A DNA stretch of 15,626 nt from an uncultured Prevotella sp. (GTDB lineage: Bacteria > Bacteroidota > Bacteroidia > Bacteroidales > Bacteroidaceae), in assembly GCA_900548195.1 (NCBI GenBank), contig URJQ01000072.1:1-15626 (forward strand), written 5' to 3'. Below the pieces are notes generated by a model, which saw only the letters and a program-made list of their open reading frames with translations, ran no database searches and was not told the DNA's origin. Both the position numbers and the translations under genes were made by a program. This document shows, piece by piece, positions 1 to 8,342 of this stretch; position 1 is the first letter of the stretch; each line of letters opens with the position of its first letter.

Positions 1-1409
1 CTTATTCAGAGGTACTGCCTAAAGAGGTAGAGTTGAAAACCAAGTTCTCTCGTAATATCGAGTTGAACGTTCCATTCGTAACAGCCGCTATGGATACTGT
101 TACCGAGGCGTCTATGGCCATAGCCATAGCTCGTGAGGGAGGTATCGGTGTTATCCACAAGAACATGTCTATTGAGGAGCAAGCACGCCAGGTGGCCATT
201 GTGAAGCGTGCCGAGAATGGAATGATTTACGATCCAGTCACTATTCGTCGCGGAAGCACAGTGCAGGATGCTCTTGATATGATGCATGACTATCATATTG
301 GTGGTATTCCTGTTGTTGACGACGAAAACCATTTGGTTGGTATTGTAACAAATCGTGACTTGCGTTTCGAGCGTCACCTTGACAAGAAGATTGACGAGGT
401 GATGACTTCTGAGAATCTTGTTACTACCCATCAGCAGACCGACTTGACAGCAGCTGCTCAGATTCTTCAGGAGAACAAGATCGAGAAACTTCCTGTTGTG
501 GATAATGCAAACCATCTTGTAGGTTTGATTACTTATAAGGATATCACAAAGGCAAAGGACAAGCCAATGGCATGCAAAGATGAGAAAGGTCGTCTGCGTG
601 TCGCAGCTGGAGTTGGTGTTACTGCCGATACTCTCGACAGAGCCAAGGCTTTGGTTGAGGCTGGTGCCGATGCTATCGTTATTGATACTGCTCACGGACA
701 TTCCAAGGGTGTAGTAGAGAAGTTGCACGCAGTAAAGGCTGCCTTCCCTCAGGTAGATGTTGTTGTCGGTAATGTGGCAACAGGCGAGGCTGCTAAATAC
801 TTGGTAGACAATGGCGCTGATGGCGTAAAGGTAGGTATCGGTCCTGGTTCTATCTGTACCACACGTATCGTTGCTGGCGTAGGTGTTCCTCAGTTGTCTG
901 CTGTTTATGACGTTGCTTGTGCGCTTGAGGGCACTGGTGTGCCTCTTATCGCTGACGGCGGACTCCGTTATTCTGGTGACGTAGTTAAGGCATTGGCAGC
1001 TGGTGGCTACTCTGTAATGATTGGTTCACTCGTAGCTGGTACAGAAGAGGCTCCTGGTGAGACCATTCTCTACAACGGACGTAAGTTTAAGTCTTACCGT
1101 GGTATGGGTTCTCTCGAAGCTATGGAGAAAGGTTCTGCCGACCGTTACTTCCAGGGTGGCGTGAAAGAAGCAAAGAAACTCGTACCGGAAGGTATCGCTG
1201 GTCGCGTACCTTACAAGGGAACTGTTCAGGAGGTGATTTATCAGCTCGTAGGCGGTCTCCGTTCAGGTATGGGATATTGCGGAGCGAAAGACATCATGTC
1301 TCTCCACAATGCCAAGTTTACCCGCATTACCAATGCCGGCATCCTTGAGAGCCACCCACACGAGGTGATCATTACTTCCGAGGCTCCTAACTATAGCCGT
1401 CCTATGTAA
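1..1409 (+). CDS. guaB: Inosine-5'-monophosphate dehydrogenase (IMPDH), 5' end cut off by the window
   Basis: Converts IMP to XMP with NAD+, the committed step of cytosolic guanine nucleotide synthesis. The open frame runs in from the window edge (first full codon at 3), so the true start is outside; 468 residues are visible and about 20-25 N-terminal residues are missing compared with the usual ~490. The N-terminal barrel signature VPFVTAAMDTVTE is followed by two CBS domains (visible residues ~80-185, with GGIPVVDDENHLVGIVTNRD and KLPVVDNANHLVGLITYKD). The catalytic loop GIGPGSICTTR has its Cys codon at 855-857. Next come DGGLRYSGD (phosphate binding), the flap RGMGSLEAM and the C-terminal GGLRSGMGYCGA. 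A TTG at 33 can be read as a start but lies inside the conserved barrel and is not the real one. The identification is very secure. The gene stands alone, 199 bp before the next one. Confidence 0.97.
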   Translation, partial: YSEVLPKEVELKTKFSRNIELNVPFVTAAMDTVTEASMAIAIAREGGIGVIHKNMSIEEQARQVAIVKRAENGMIYDPVTIRRGSTVQDALDMMHDYHIGGIPVVDDENHLVGIVTNRDLRFERHLDKKIDEVMTSENLVTTHQQTDLTAAAQILQENKIEKLPVVDNANHLVGLITYKDITKAKDKPMACKDEKGRLRVAAGVGVTADTLDRAKALVEAGADAIVIDTAHGHSKGVVEKLHAVKAAFPQVDVVVGNVATGEAAKYLVDNGADGVKVGIGPGSICTTRIVAGVGVPQLSAVYDVACALEGTGVPLIADGGLRYSGDVVKALAAGGYSVMIGSLVAGTEEAPGETILYNGRKFKSYRGMGSLEAMEKGSADRYFQGGVKEAKKLVPEGIAGRVPYKGTVQEVIYQLVGGLRSGMGYCGAKDIMSLHNAKFTRITNAGILESHPHEVIITSEAPNYSRPM

Positions 1410-1416
1410 TAGATAG

Positions 1417-1522
1417 TTGTTTGGTGGTTTTGTCGTCCTGATGTCTGATTGATGGCAATGACAATGTTATGGCGTTGCGTTCCGTCAATTCTTGGCAACG
1501 GGCATACAAGACCACCAAACAA
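1417..1522. repeat. Long-loop inverted repeat downstream of guaB
   Basis: The arms ttgtttggtggt (1417-1428) and accaccaaacaa (1511-1522) are perfect 12-bp reverse complements separated by 82 bp. The left arm begins 7 bp after the guaB stop. There is no T-run after the right arm, so a simple intrinsic terminator is not supported. The right arm shares the core caccaaacaatca-like sequence with the inverted repeat at 10227-10297. It may be a dispersed intergenic repeat or a processed 3' end structure. Confidence 0.6.
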
Positions 1523-1551
1523 TCATAATTATACAATAATTTGCCACAGTG

Positions 1552-1571
1552 CCAACGGCTTTCTCCGTTGG
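1552..1571 (+). other. Short GC-rich hairpin in the leader of the PpiC gene
   Basis: ccaacgg (1552-1558), a 6-nt loop ctttct, then ccgttgg (1565-1571) form a perfect 7-bp stem. It ends 37 bp before the ATG at 1609. No T-tract follows, so it is better described as a 5'-leader or boundary hairpin than a terminator. Function unknown. Confidence 0.5.
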
Positions 1572-1608
1572 ACAATGTAAGAATCAATAAAGCAACCAAA
1601 CAATAGAA

Positions 1609-3027
1609 ATGACGAAATTTGCAATGTCCGTAGCTGGACTGCTATGCTCTTTGGCTGTAAGTGCGCAGGTCAATGACCCTGTTATCATGACTGTAGGAGG
1701 AAAACCTGTACTGCGTTCCGAATTTGAATATTCCTATAACAAGAACAATACCGACGGTGTCATCGACAGAAAGACCGTGGAGGAATATGTGGAACTGTTT
1801 GCCAACTACAAACTGAAGGTGGCTGCCGCCCTCGAAGAGCATTTTGATACTCTTACTTCTTTCAATAAGGAGTATCTGGAATATCGTGATCAGCAGATTC
1901 GTCCTACTCTTATTGACGATGCTGATATTGAGGTCGAAGCAAGAAAAATCTATCAATCTACGAAGGATAGAATAGGTCCTGACGGATTGGTGGAGCCTGC
2001 TCACATCCTTTTGCGCTTGGCACAGCAGGCTGATGCGCAGACTCAGAGCAAGGTAAAGCAACGTGCTGACTCCATATATAACGCCCTTCTTGCTGGCGCA
2101 GACTTCGCTGAGATGGCAAGAAAATACAGTGAGGACCCTGGTTCGGCACAGCGCGGTGGCTCTATAGGTCAGATAAGCAGAGGTCAGACTCTGAAAGAAT
2201 TTGAAGATGCCACCTTCGCATTGAAGGATGGCGAGATGTCCAAGCCAGTCCTCTCGTCTGTTGGCTATCATATCATAAAGATGATAAAGCATGCTGACTT
2301 TCCGCCATTCGACTCTTTACGCGTGGATATCAGAAACTTTATCGAGGCTCGCGGACTCCGTGAGGCTGTCATAAATGAGAAGATTGAGGCACTTGCAAAG
2401 CAGGGTAACACTACTCCTGCCAATCTGATGAACCAGCGTGCCGACTCTCTCGCTGCCATCGACCAGGATACAAAGTATCTTTTCCAGGAATATCACGATG
2501 GACTGCTGCTCTATGAAATCAGCAATCGTGAGGTATGGGATAAGGCAAGCAAGGATGAAGAGGGCTTGAAGGCTTTCTTCAAAAAGAATAAAAAGAAATA
2601 TAAGTGGGACTCCCCACGCTTCAAAGGCATAGCTTATTATGCCAAAGATAATAAGGATATCGCTGCAGTGAAGAAGTCACTGAAAGGCGTTTCCTTTGAT
2701 AAATGGGCGGAAGTGCTTCGCTCTACTTTCAATTCAGACTCCGTACTGAAGATCAGAGTGGAGAAAGGACTCTTCAAAAAGGGTGATAATGTCCTCGTGG
2801 ACAAATATGAATTTGACGTCGATACTATCCCTGCTGAGAAGAAAGACTATCCTTATTGTGCCACATACGGTAAGATGCTCAAGGCTCCAAAGGAGATGAG
2901 CGATGTCCGTTCACAGGTGACATCCGACTATCAGGATGCTATGGAGAAGAAATGGCTTCAGGGATTGCGTAAGAAGTTTCCTGTAGTGGTAAATAAGGAC
3001 GTAGTAGCTACAGTCAATAAACATTAA
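1609..3027 (+). CDS. Periplasmic peptidyl-prolyl cis-trans isomerase, single parvulin (PpiC-type) domain
   Basis: A 472-residue exported foldase. Residues 1-19 form a signal peptide (hydrophobic core then VSA before Q20), so it acts in the periplasm or at the envelope. A helical SurA/PrsA-like N-terminal region (~25-125) precedes the parvulin domain at ~129-226, with PAHILLRL, YSEDPGSAQRGGSIGQI and VGYHIIKM. Both conserved parvulin histidines are present (H132 and H221), so this is the likely catalytically competent isomerase of the locus. The ~245-residue C-terminal tail is Lys-rich and has no motif I recognise. ATG 1609 is chosen because it gives an intact signal peptide; the ATG at residue 6 would shorten the n-region. 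No clear Shine-Dalgarno is seen, as is usual in Bacteroidetes. The stop is 2 nt before the SurA-like gene, indicating co-transcription. The client proteins are unknown. Confidence 0.93.
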   Translation: MTKFAMSVAGLLCSLAVSAQVNDPVIMTVGGKPVLRSEFEYSYNKNNTDGVIDRKTVEEYVELFANYKLKVAAALEEHFDTLTSFNKEYLEYRDQQIRPTLIDDADIEVEARKIYQSTKDRIGPDGLVEPAHILLRLAQQADAQTQSKVKQRADSIYNALLAGADFAEMARKYSEDPGSAQRGGSIGQISRGQTLKEFEDATFALKDGEMSKPVLSSVGYHIIKMIKHADFPPFDSLRVDIRNFIEARGLREAVINEKIEALAKQGNTTPANLMNQRADSLAAIDQDTKYLFQEYHDGLLLYEISNREVWDKASKDEEGLKAFFKKNKKKYKWDSPRFKGIAYYAKDNKDIAAVKKSLKGVSFDKWAEVLRSTFNSDSVLKIRVEKGLFKKGDNVLVDKYEFDVDTIPAEKKDYPYCATYGKMLKAPKEMSDVRSQVTSDYQDAMEKKWLQGLRKKFPVVVNKDVVATVNKH

Positions 3028-3029
3028 GA

Positions 3030-4520
3030 ATGAAAAGAATATACTATATAATAGCTTCCCTTTTACTCATCGGAGTGACTTCTTTCGCAAGTCGCTCTAT
3101 GGGGCATTTTGCTTCAAAAGCCACTGAGCCACAGAGTGAAAGCAACATCGTAAAGGAGGCAACAGCCGACGATAAGGAAGATACTGACAGCGTAAGCACA
3201 GATATTCCGAAGCCAATAGACCTCTCTGGAGTCAATTTCCTTGACGAAGTGGTATGGGTTGTCGGCGATGAGGCTATCCTGCGTTCTGATATTGAGATGA
3301 TGAGACTGCAGGGCGAGCAGGAAGGTTACGACTTGGGTGGTGACCCTGATTGCCGCATTCCTGAGCAGTTGGCTGTCCAGAAGCTTTTCCTCCATCAGGC
3401 TGCCATTGACAGTATTGAGGTCAGCGAGGCTGAAGTGTCGCAGGTCATTGACCAGCAGATCAATGCTTGGATACAGATGGCTGGCTCAAGAGAGAAGCTG
3501 GAAGACTATCGTAAGCAGAGTATCACTAAGATGCGACAGGAACTTCACGATGATTTCAAGAATCGTCAGCTCGTGCAGAAGATGCGTGAGAAGCTCGTGG
3601 AGGACGTGAAAGTGACTCCTGCTGACGTGAGAGCTTACTTCCGCAACCTGCCAGAGGATAGCATTCCTTTCGTGCCTACTGAGGTGGAGGTGCAGATTAT
3701 CACTTCTGCTCCGCGCATTCCTATTGAGGATATAAATAAGGTGAAGGATGATCTCCGTGACTATACCGAGCGCGTAACCACCGGCAAGACCACTTTTGCT
3801 ACCTTGGCACGCCTCTATTCCGAGGACCCAGGCACCGCTCGTCAGGGTGGTGAGATGGATTACACTGGTCGTGCTCACCTCGATCCTGCCTTTGCAGCAG
3901 TAGCTTTCAATCTCACTGACCCTAAGAAGATTAGTAAGATTGTAGAGTCTGAGTTAGGATTCCACATCATACAGTTGATTGACAAGCGTGGAGACAAGAT
4001 TAAGTTCCGCCACATTCTGCGCAAGCCAAAGGTGCCACAAGCATCCATCGATGCAGCTTTGCTCCGCCTTGACTCTATCGCTGATGATATTCGCGCTGAG
4101 AAATTTACATTTGAGAATGGCGCTACATTCATCTCTGATGATAAGGATACTCGCAACAGTTACGGACTTATGTCCTTCCAGAATGAAGACGGACGCACCT
4201 CTAAGTTCAGAATGAGAGACCTCCCTACTGAGGTGGCTCGCGTCGTTGACACTCTGAAGGTGGGTCAGATTTCCAAATCATTCACCATGATCAATGACAA
4301 GGGAAAGACTGTCTGCGCTATAGTAAGACTCAAAACCCGCATCGACGGTCACAGAGCCACGATAACAGAGGACTTCCAGGTGATGCGTAATGTCGTTCTT
4401 GCCCGTGAACGTGACAAGGTAATACATGAATGGGTAAAGAAGAAAGTGGCAGATACTTACGTCAGAATGGATGACCGCTACAAGAATTGTAACTTTGAAT
4501 ACGAAGGTTGGGTAAAGTGA
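3030..4520 (+). CDS. surA: SurA-like periplasmic chaperone with two divergent parvulin domains
   Basis: A 496-residue protein with an N-terminal hydrophobic segment (5-20, a signal peptide or anchor) and an acidic linker (~32-62). A SurA-type N-terminal domain (~70-215, beginning DEVVWVVGDEAILRSDIE) leads to two parvulin-like domains at ~216-318 and ~325-435. SurA proteins escort unfolded outer-membrane proteins through the periplasm. Domain 1 has YSEDPGTARQGGEMDY and LGFHIIQL but Q222 where the first catalytic His normally sits. Domain 2 has FRHIL (H328) but an Ala (A430) in place of the second His. Each domain therefore keeps half of the His pair, and I infer mainly chaperone activity. It starts 2 nt after the PpiC gene, and its TGA overlaps a GTG start of the OstA-like gene, so the three genes are probably one operon for outer-membrane assembly. 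The symbol is by family resemblance. Confidence 0.88.
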   Translation: MKRIYYIIASLLLIGVTSFASRSMGHFASKATEPQSESNIVKEATADDKEDTDSVSTDIPKPIDLSGVNFLDEVVWVVGDEAILRSDIEMMRLQGEQEGYDLGGDPDCRIPEQLAVQKLFLHQAAIDSIEVSEAEVSQVIDQQINAWIQMAGSREKLEDYRKQSITKMRQELHDDFKNRQLVQKMREKLVEDVKVTPADVRAYFRNLPEDSIPFVPTEVEVQIITSAPRIPIEDINKVKDDLRDYTERVTTGKTTFATLARLYSEDPGTARQGGEMDYTGRAHLDPAFAAVAFNLTDPKKISKIVESELGFHIIQLIDKRGDKIKFRHILRKPKVPQASIDAALLRLDSIADDIRAEKFTFENGATFISDDKDTRNSYGLMSFQNEDGRTSKFRMRDLPTEVARVVDTLKVGQISKSFTMINDKGKTVCAIVRLKTRIDGHRATITEDFQVMRNVVLARERDKVIHEWVKKKVADTYVRMDDRYKNCNFEYEGWVK

Positions 4521-6166
4521 ATACGACTGAAAAAATAAAGAACTATAACTGGCACAGAATCATATTGTTTATGGTCCTGTGCCTTTTTGGAATTAGTATT
4601 GCCTATTCCGTCAAGCCACGACGCCACCGTAAGGGTGTCAAGCAGGTCGATGAGCGCATTTATCTCGTTCATGCAGACGAATTGTATTATGACATCTATG
4701 GTCCGCATCCTGATGCTCAGATTGCGAAAGGTAAGGTTTCATTCCGTCATAAGGGCGCTACGCTGACCTGTGACAGTGCTTATTTCTATGAGCAAAGCAA
4801 TAGTTTCGAGGCTTACGGACACGTCAAGATGCGCCAGGGAGATACTTTGTCTCTCCATTCTGAATACGCATGGTATGATGGCAATGATGAGATGGCAGAG
4901 GCAAGGCGTAATGTCGTGCTCAAGCATAGGAAGTCAACGCTCTATTGTGACTCCCTGAATTATGACCGTATGTATGGCATTGCCTATTTCTTTGAGGGCG
5001 GAAAACTCGTGGATAACGGCAGTACATTGACTTCTGACTGGGGACAATACAATACGGAAACACGCCAGTCGGTGTTCTATTACAACGTAAAACTGAAGAA
5101 TAAGCAGTTTACAATGACTTCCGACACCATGTATTACGACACGAAAGCCACCCTTTCCCACGTAGTAGGACCGTCGGTAATCACGTCCAAGAATGGTATC
5201 GTCCACACAAAGGATGCTTATTACAACACTTCCACTGAGCGTTCTGAGCTCTATGGTCGCTCTACTGTCTATAATGGACCGAAGACCATCACCGCAGACA
5301 GCCTCTATACCAACAACAAGACCAACTCCAATGAGGGCTTTGGCAATGTGGTATATGTGGATTCTCTCAATAAGAACACCTTCCTCGGCAATCATATCTA
5401 CTATGAAGAGAAGACTGGTTACGGCTATGCCACAGACTCTGCCGTCGTGATGGACTATTCGCAGAAGGATACTCTCTATCTGCATGGCGATAGTATCAAG
5501 ATGTACACATTCAATATTGAGACGGATTCTGTCTATCGACAGATACATGCCTTCAATAAGGTGCGTGCTTATCGCAATGACATACAGGCGGTATGCGATT
5601 CCCTGGTCTATAATTCTCTCGACTCATGTATGACGATGTACAAGGATCCTATAGTATGGAATATGGGCAGACAGGTGCTCGGAGAGGTGATGCATGCCTA
5701 TATGAAGGATTCCACCATACATTATGCTGACGTGATAGGGCAGGCTTTGAGCGTCGAGCAGATGGATTCCGTGCATTTCAATCAGGTCGCTGCCAAGGAG
5801 ATGAGGGTCTATTTCGAGGATGGAAACCCTCGTCAGACATGGTCTGTGGGCAATGTGCAGACTATCTATTACCCCGTAGATGATGCTGATTCCACTATTA
5901 TCGGGCTCAATTATCTTGAGACTGACACCATGAAGATGTATCTCACGGCTGACAAAAAGCTCGACCATATATGGACTTGCCGAGCTGAAGGCACCATGTA
6001 TCCTATCAGTCAGATACCGCCAGACAAGTATAAGTTGCCTAATTTCGCATGGTTTGACTTCATCCGACCTAAGAATAAAGACGACATTTTCCTATGGCGA
6101 GGCAAGGGTAACGATGCTGTGCTGAAGGAAGAGAAAAGACGTGAGCCGCCTAAGAGAAAAATATAA
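4517..6166 (+). CDS. OstA/LptA-like protein, probable lipopolysaccharide-transport or envelope factor
   Basis: A 549-residue protein with one N-terminal hydrophobic segment (RIILFMVLCLFGISIAYSV, ~residues 14-32), acting as signal peptide or membrane anchor, then a long beta-rich repetitive body. OstA-type motifs recur: ADELYYD, LTCDSAYFYE, SLHSEYAWYDG, LYCDSLNYD, MTSDTMYYDT, ITADSLYTNN. They fit stacked short strands, the beta-taco fold of the LptA/LptC/OstA superfamily that bridges lipid A-linked glycolipid between membranes. The family is known as the OstA-like proteins of Bacteroidetes; the exact role here is inferred. No ATG precedes the membrane segment. GTG 4517 overlaps the SurA-like stop as GTGA and is preferred; TTG 4508 in the same frame (three residues longer) is the alternative. 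The C-terminal tail is basic (EEKRREPPKRKI). Coupling to surA suggests joint supply of outer-membrane proteins and lipid transport. Confidence 0.85.
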   Translation: MNTTEKIKNYNWHRIILFMVLCLFGISIAYSVKPRRHRKGVKQVDERIYLVHADELYYDIYGPHPDAQIAKGKVSFRHKGATLTCDSAYFYEQSNSFEAYGHVKMRQGDTLSLHSEYAWYDGNDEMAEARRNVVLKHRKSTLYCDSLNYDRMYGIAYFFEGGKLVDNGSTLTSDWGQYNTETRQSVFYYNVKLKNKQFTMTSDTMYYDTKATLSHVVGPSVITSKNGIVHTKDAYYNTSTERSELYGRSTVYNGPKTITADSLYTNNKTNSNEGFGNVVYVDSLNKNTFLGNHIYYEEKTGYGYATDSAVVMDYSQKDTLYLHGDSIKMYTFNIETDSVYRQIHAFNKVRAYRNDIQAVCDSLVYNSLDSCMTMYKDPIVWNMGRQVLGEVMHAYMKDSTIHYADVIGQALSVEQMDSVHFNQVAAKEMRVYFEDGNPRQTWSVGNVQTIYYPVDDADSTIIGLNYLETDTMKMYLTADKKLDHIWTCRAEGTMYPISQIPPDKYKLPNFAWFDFIRPKNKDDIFLWRGKGNDAVLKEEKRREPPKRKI

Positions 6167-6231
6167 GTAGGTAATCAAAATCATTTTGATAATGTATAGA
6201 TATTATAAAAATAATTCCGATCACCTACTTA
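6164..6231. other. Stem-loop spanning the OstA-like stop codon, enclosing a 17-bp palindrome
   Basis: taagtaggt (6164-6172) and acctactta (6223-6231) are perfect 9-bp arms. The left arm includes the TAA stop of the OstA-like gene. Inside lies atcaaaat-c-attttgat (6174-6190), a perfect palindrome with one central base. No U-tract follows on the + strand (aaaagaataat). It could be a transcript 3'-end stabiliser, a weak terminator or a protein-binding site. Confidence 0.5.
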
Positions 6232-6294
6232 AAAGAATAATATGTGAGTCGAATCATTATTATCAATGAGCACTCACCTTTATACAAATCAACT

Positions 6295-6317
6295 ATTGTC
6301 AAATTATTTTTGACAAT
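6295..6317 (+). promoter_or_regulatory. 9-bp inverted repeat overlapping a candidate mutL promoter
   Basis: attgtcaaa (6295-6303) and tttgacaat (6309-6317) are perfect arms around ttatt. Within them, tatttttg (6305-6312) fits the Bacteroidetes -7 consensus TAnnTTTG, about 20 bp before the mutL ATG at 6332. No good -33 TTTG is seen at the usual distance. Overlap of a palindrome with a -7 box would suit a repressor site, but the same bases could form an RNA hairpin. Another 6-bp inverted repeat (gtgagt 6244-6249 / actcac 6272-6277) lies upstream. Confidence 0.35.
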
Positions 6318-6331
6318 CTACTGAAAGGTAA

Positions 6332-8299
6332 ATGGACATAATACAGTTACTTCCTGACTATGTAGCAAACCAGATAGCTGCAGGAGAGGTCATTCAGCGC
6401 CCTGCCTCCGTGGTAAAGGAACTGGTGGAGAATGCTATAGACGCCGGAGCAAAGACGATTAAGGTGCTTATCGTCGATGCCGGTAGGACATCAATACAGG
6501 TTATTGATGACGGATGTGGTATGTCCGATACTGATGCTCGCCTCTCCTTCGAGCGCCATGCCACGTCAAAGATTGCGCAATTCTCTGATCTCGCCACGCT
6601 TCATACCATGGGATTTCGTGGTGAAGCCTTGGCTTCCATTGCCGCTGTGGCGCAGGTAACGCTGCAGACGCGCCGTAAAGAGGAAGAACTCGGCACTTGT
6701 CTGAAGATTGCAGGCTCATCAAATGTGACCAGTCAGGAGGAGATAGCGTGCGCTCCTGGAAGTAATTTCAATGTAGAAAACCTCTTCTACAACGTGCCGG
6801 CAAGAAGAAAGTTCCTCAAAAGTGACAAGACGGAGATGAAAAACATCACCGAGACCTTTGAGAGAATCGCACTTGTCTATCCTAATGTCAAGTTTGAACT
6901 CTATCAGAACGGACAGCCTGTGATGATTCTTCCTGCCACTACCCAATTGCAGAGAATCGTGGATTTCTTTGGAAAGAAGATAAACAAGACGCTCCTGCCT
7001 ATCGAGGACAAGACCACGATATGCGGAATAAGGGGATATGTCGGCAAACCGGAGTCTTCCAAGAAGAGCGGAGCACCGCAGTTCTTCTTCGTCAACGGAA
7101 GATTCATGAAGCATCCTTATTTCCACAAGGCCATACAGAAGGCGGTGGAAAGGCTTATTCCGTCTGGTGAACAGATTCCTTATTTCATCTTTCTCACCGT
7201 GGATCCGGAGGATATAGACGTAAATATCCATCCTGTCAAGACGGAGATAAAGTTTACTAACGAGCAGGCTATATGGCAGTTGCTTCTTGCAAATGTACAG
7301 AATGCGATAGGACAGAATTCTTCTGTCACCGAACTCGAATTTGATACAGAGGGCCGTCCCGACATTCCTGTCTTCAATCCGGAAAACTTGCACAATGTCA
7401 CACAGCCTACTTGGGAGGTCGATACTGATTATAATCCTTTTGCAGAAGGAAAAGAAACTGACGAGATTCCTACGCTCTCATCCAGTTCTTCCAGTGGTAC
7501 GCCAAAGTCTAATCTTTCGCAGGCACATTCCATTTGGGGGAATACGAGGTCTGCTTCCCTCGGTATCGGAGCGGAAAAGGCTGCAAATCAGGCTGGAGAA
7601 TGGGAGAAACTATATGAAGGAATACGCGAGGCAAACACTCCGCATACCCATACCATTGACCTTTTCCCTTCTGCATCTGCTGATGAAAAGCAATCTACGA
7701 CGGAAGGAAACGAGACCATCGGCAGTTTTCTGAATGAGCGTTCGCATGAGTATCTGCTGTATTGCGGAAAGTATATTGTCACACAGACGCCTATGGGACT
7801 CGTCCTTATCGACCAGCATAGGGCTGATGCACAGATAAGGTATGAGGAATATATGAAGTCAGGTGCTGAGAGTGCCGCTCACGTGCAGAAGATGTTGTTT
7901 CCTGAAATCGTCTCTTTTCCTCAGACATATAGCGAGCAGATAGAGGCAATAGTGGCTGATTTGTCACGTCTCGGATTTGAAATCACAGATATGGGAGGCA
8001 TGAGTTATCAGTTGTCGGGCTATCCAGCAGGACTTGACGGGCTTGAGCCCGTGCGCCTTGTCACCGAACTTGTCGATTCTGCCGTCAACAGATATTCCAA
8101 AGTGGAGGAAGAAGTCAATGCTATCCTTGCCGAAGAATTGGCAGAGAAGGCTGCAATACCTTACGGACAGGTGCTCTCCAATGATGAGATGGACGACCTC
8201 GTGGATAGGCTCCTGCAGTGCAAGTCATTCCTATACACCTACAATGGCAAGCCGATAACTGCCACTATACAGGATAGTTACATCGCTTCTTTGTTTTGA
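6332..8299 (+). CDS. mutL: DNA mismatch repair protein MutL
   Basis: A 655-residue cytosolic mismatch-repair matchmaker that couples MutS to downstream strand processing. The N-terminal GHKL ATPase (~1-330) is complete: ELVENAIDAGA (29-39), DDGCGM (59-64), FERHATSK and TMGFRGEALASI (92-103), then FFFVNGR (251-257) and DVNIHPVKTE. A low-complexity Ser/Thr/Asn-rich linker (~340-465) leads to the C-terminal dimerisation domain (~470-655). QKMLFP (519-524) fits the beta-clamp-binding motif of MutL. The endonuclease motif DQHA(X)2E(X)4E is altered: residues 494-505 read DQHRADAQIRYE, so the Ala is Arg and the first Glu is Ala500. The usual Cys-Pro-His C-terminal metal motif is replaced by LYTYNGKPITAT. 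Length is typical. ATG 6332 follows gaaaggtaa, a plausible ribosome site, and gives the canonical start MDIIQLLPDYVANQIAAGEV. It is separated from the upstream operon by 165 bp and probably has its own promoter. Confidence 0.97.
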   Translation: MDIIQLLPDYVANQIAAGEVIQRPASVVKELVENAIDAGAKTIKVLIVDAGRTSIQVIDDGCGMSDTDARLSFERHATSKIAQFSDLATLHTMGFRGEALASIAAVAQVTLQTRRKEEELGTCLKIAGSSNVTSQEEIACAPGSNFNVENLFYNVPARRKFLKSDKTEMKNITETFERIALVYPNVKFELYQNGQPVMILPATTQLQRIVDFFGKKINKTLLPIEDKTTICGIRGYVGKPESSKKSGAPQFFFVNGRFMKHPYFHKAIQKAVERLIPSGEQIPYFIFLTVDPEDIDVNIHPVKTEIKFTNEQAIWQLLLANVQNAIGQNSSVTELEFDTEGRPDIPVFNPENLHNVTQPTWEVDTDYNPFAEGKETDEIPTLSSSSSSGTPKSNLSQAHSIWGNTRSASLGIGAEKAANQAGEWEKLYEGIREANTPHTHTIDLFPSASADEKQSTTEGNETIGSFLNERSHEYLLYCGKYIVTQTPMGLVLIDQHRADAQIRYEEYMKSGAESAAHVQKMLFPEIVSFPQTYSEQIEAIVADLSRLGFEITDMGGMSYQLSGYPAGLDGLEPVRLVTELVDSAVNRYSKVEEEVNAILAEELAEKAAIPYGQVLSNDEMDDLVDRLLQCKSFLYTYNGKPITATIQDSYIASLF

Positions 8300-8342
8300 T
8301 AGCTACGCTGTTTGAATGTTAATTATAATATCATAACGTAAT

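Noticed and set aside
6..728. 240-residue open frame on the - strand inside guaB
   Set aside because: Fully antisense to the conserved IMPDH coding sequence, with composition typical of a shadow frame and no domain.
4934..5548. 204-residue open frame on the - strand inside the OstA-like gene
   Set aside because: The repetitive beta-strand coding pattern of the + strand gene yields a long open reverse frame; no independent support.
6719..7393. 224-residue open frame on the - strand inside mutL
   Set aside because: Antisense to the conserved ATPase domain, with no motif or start context.
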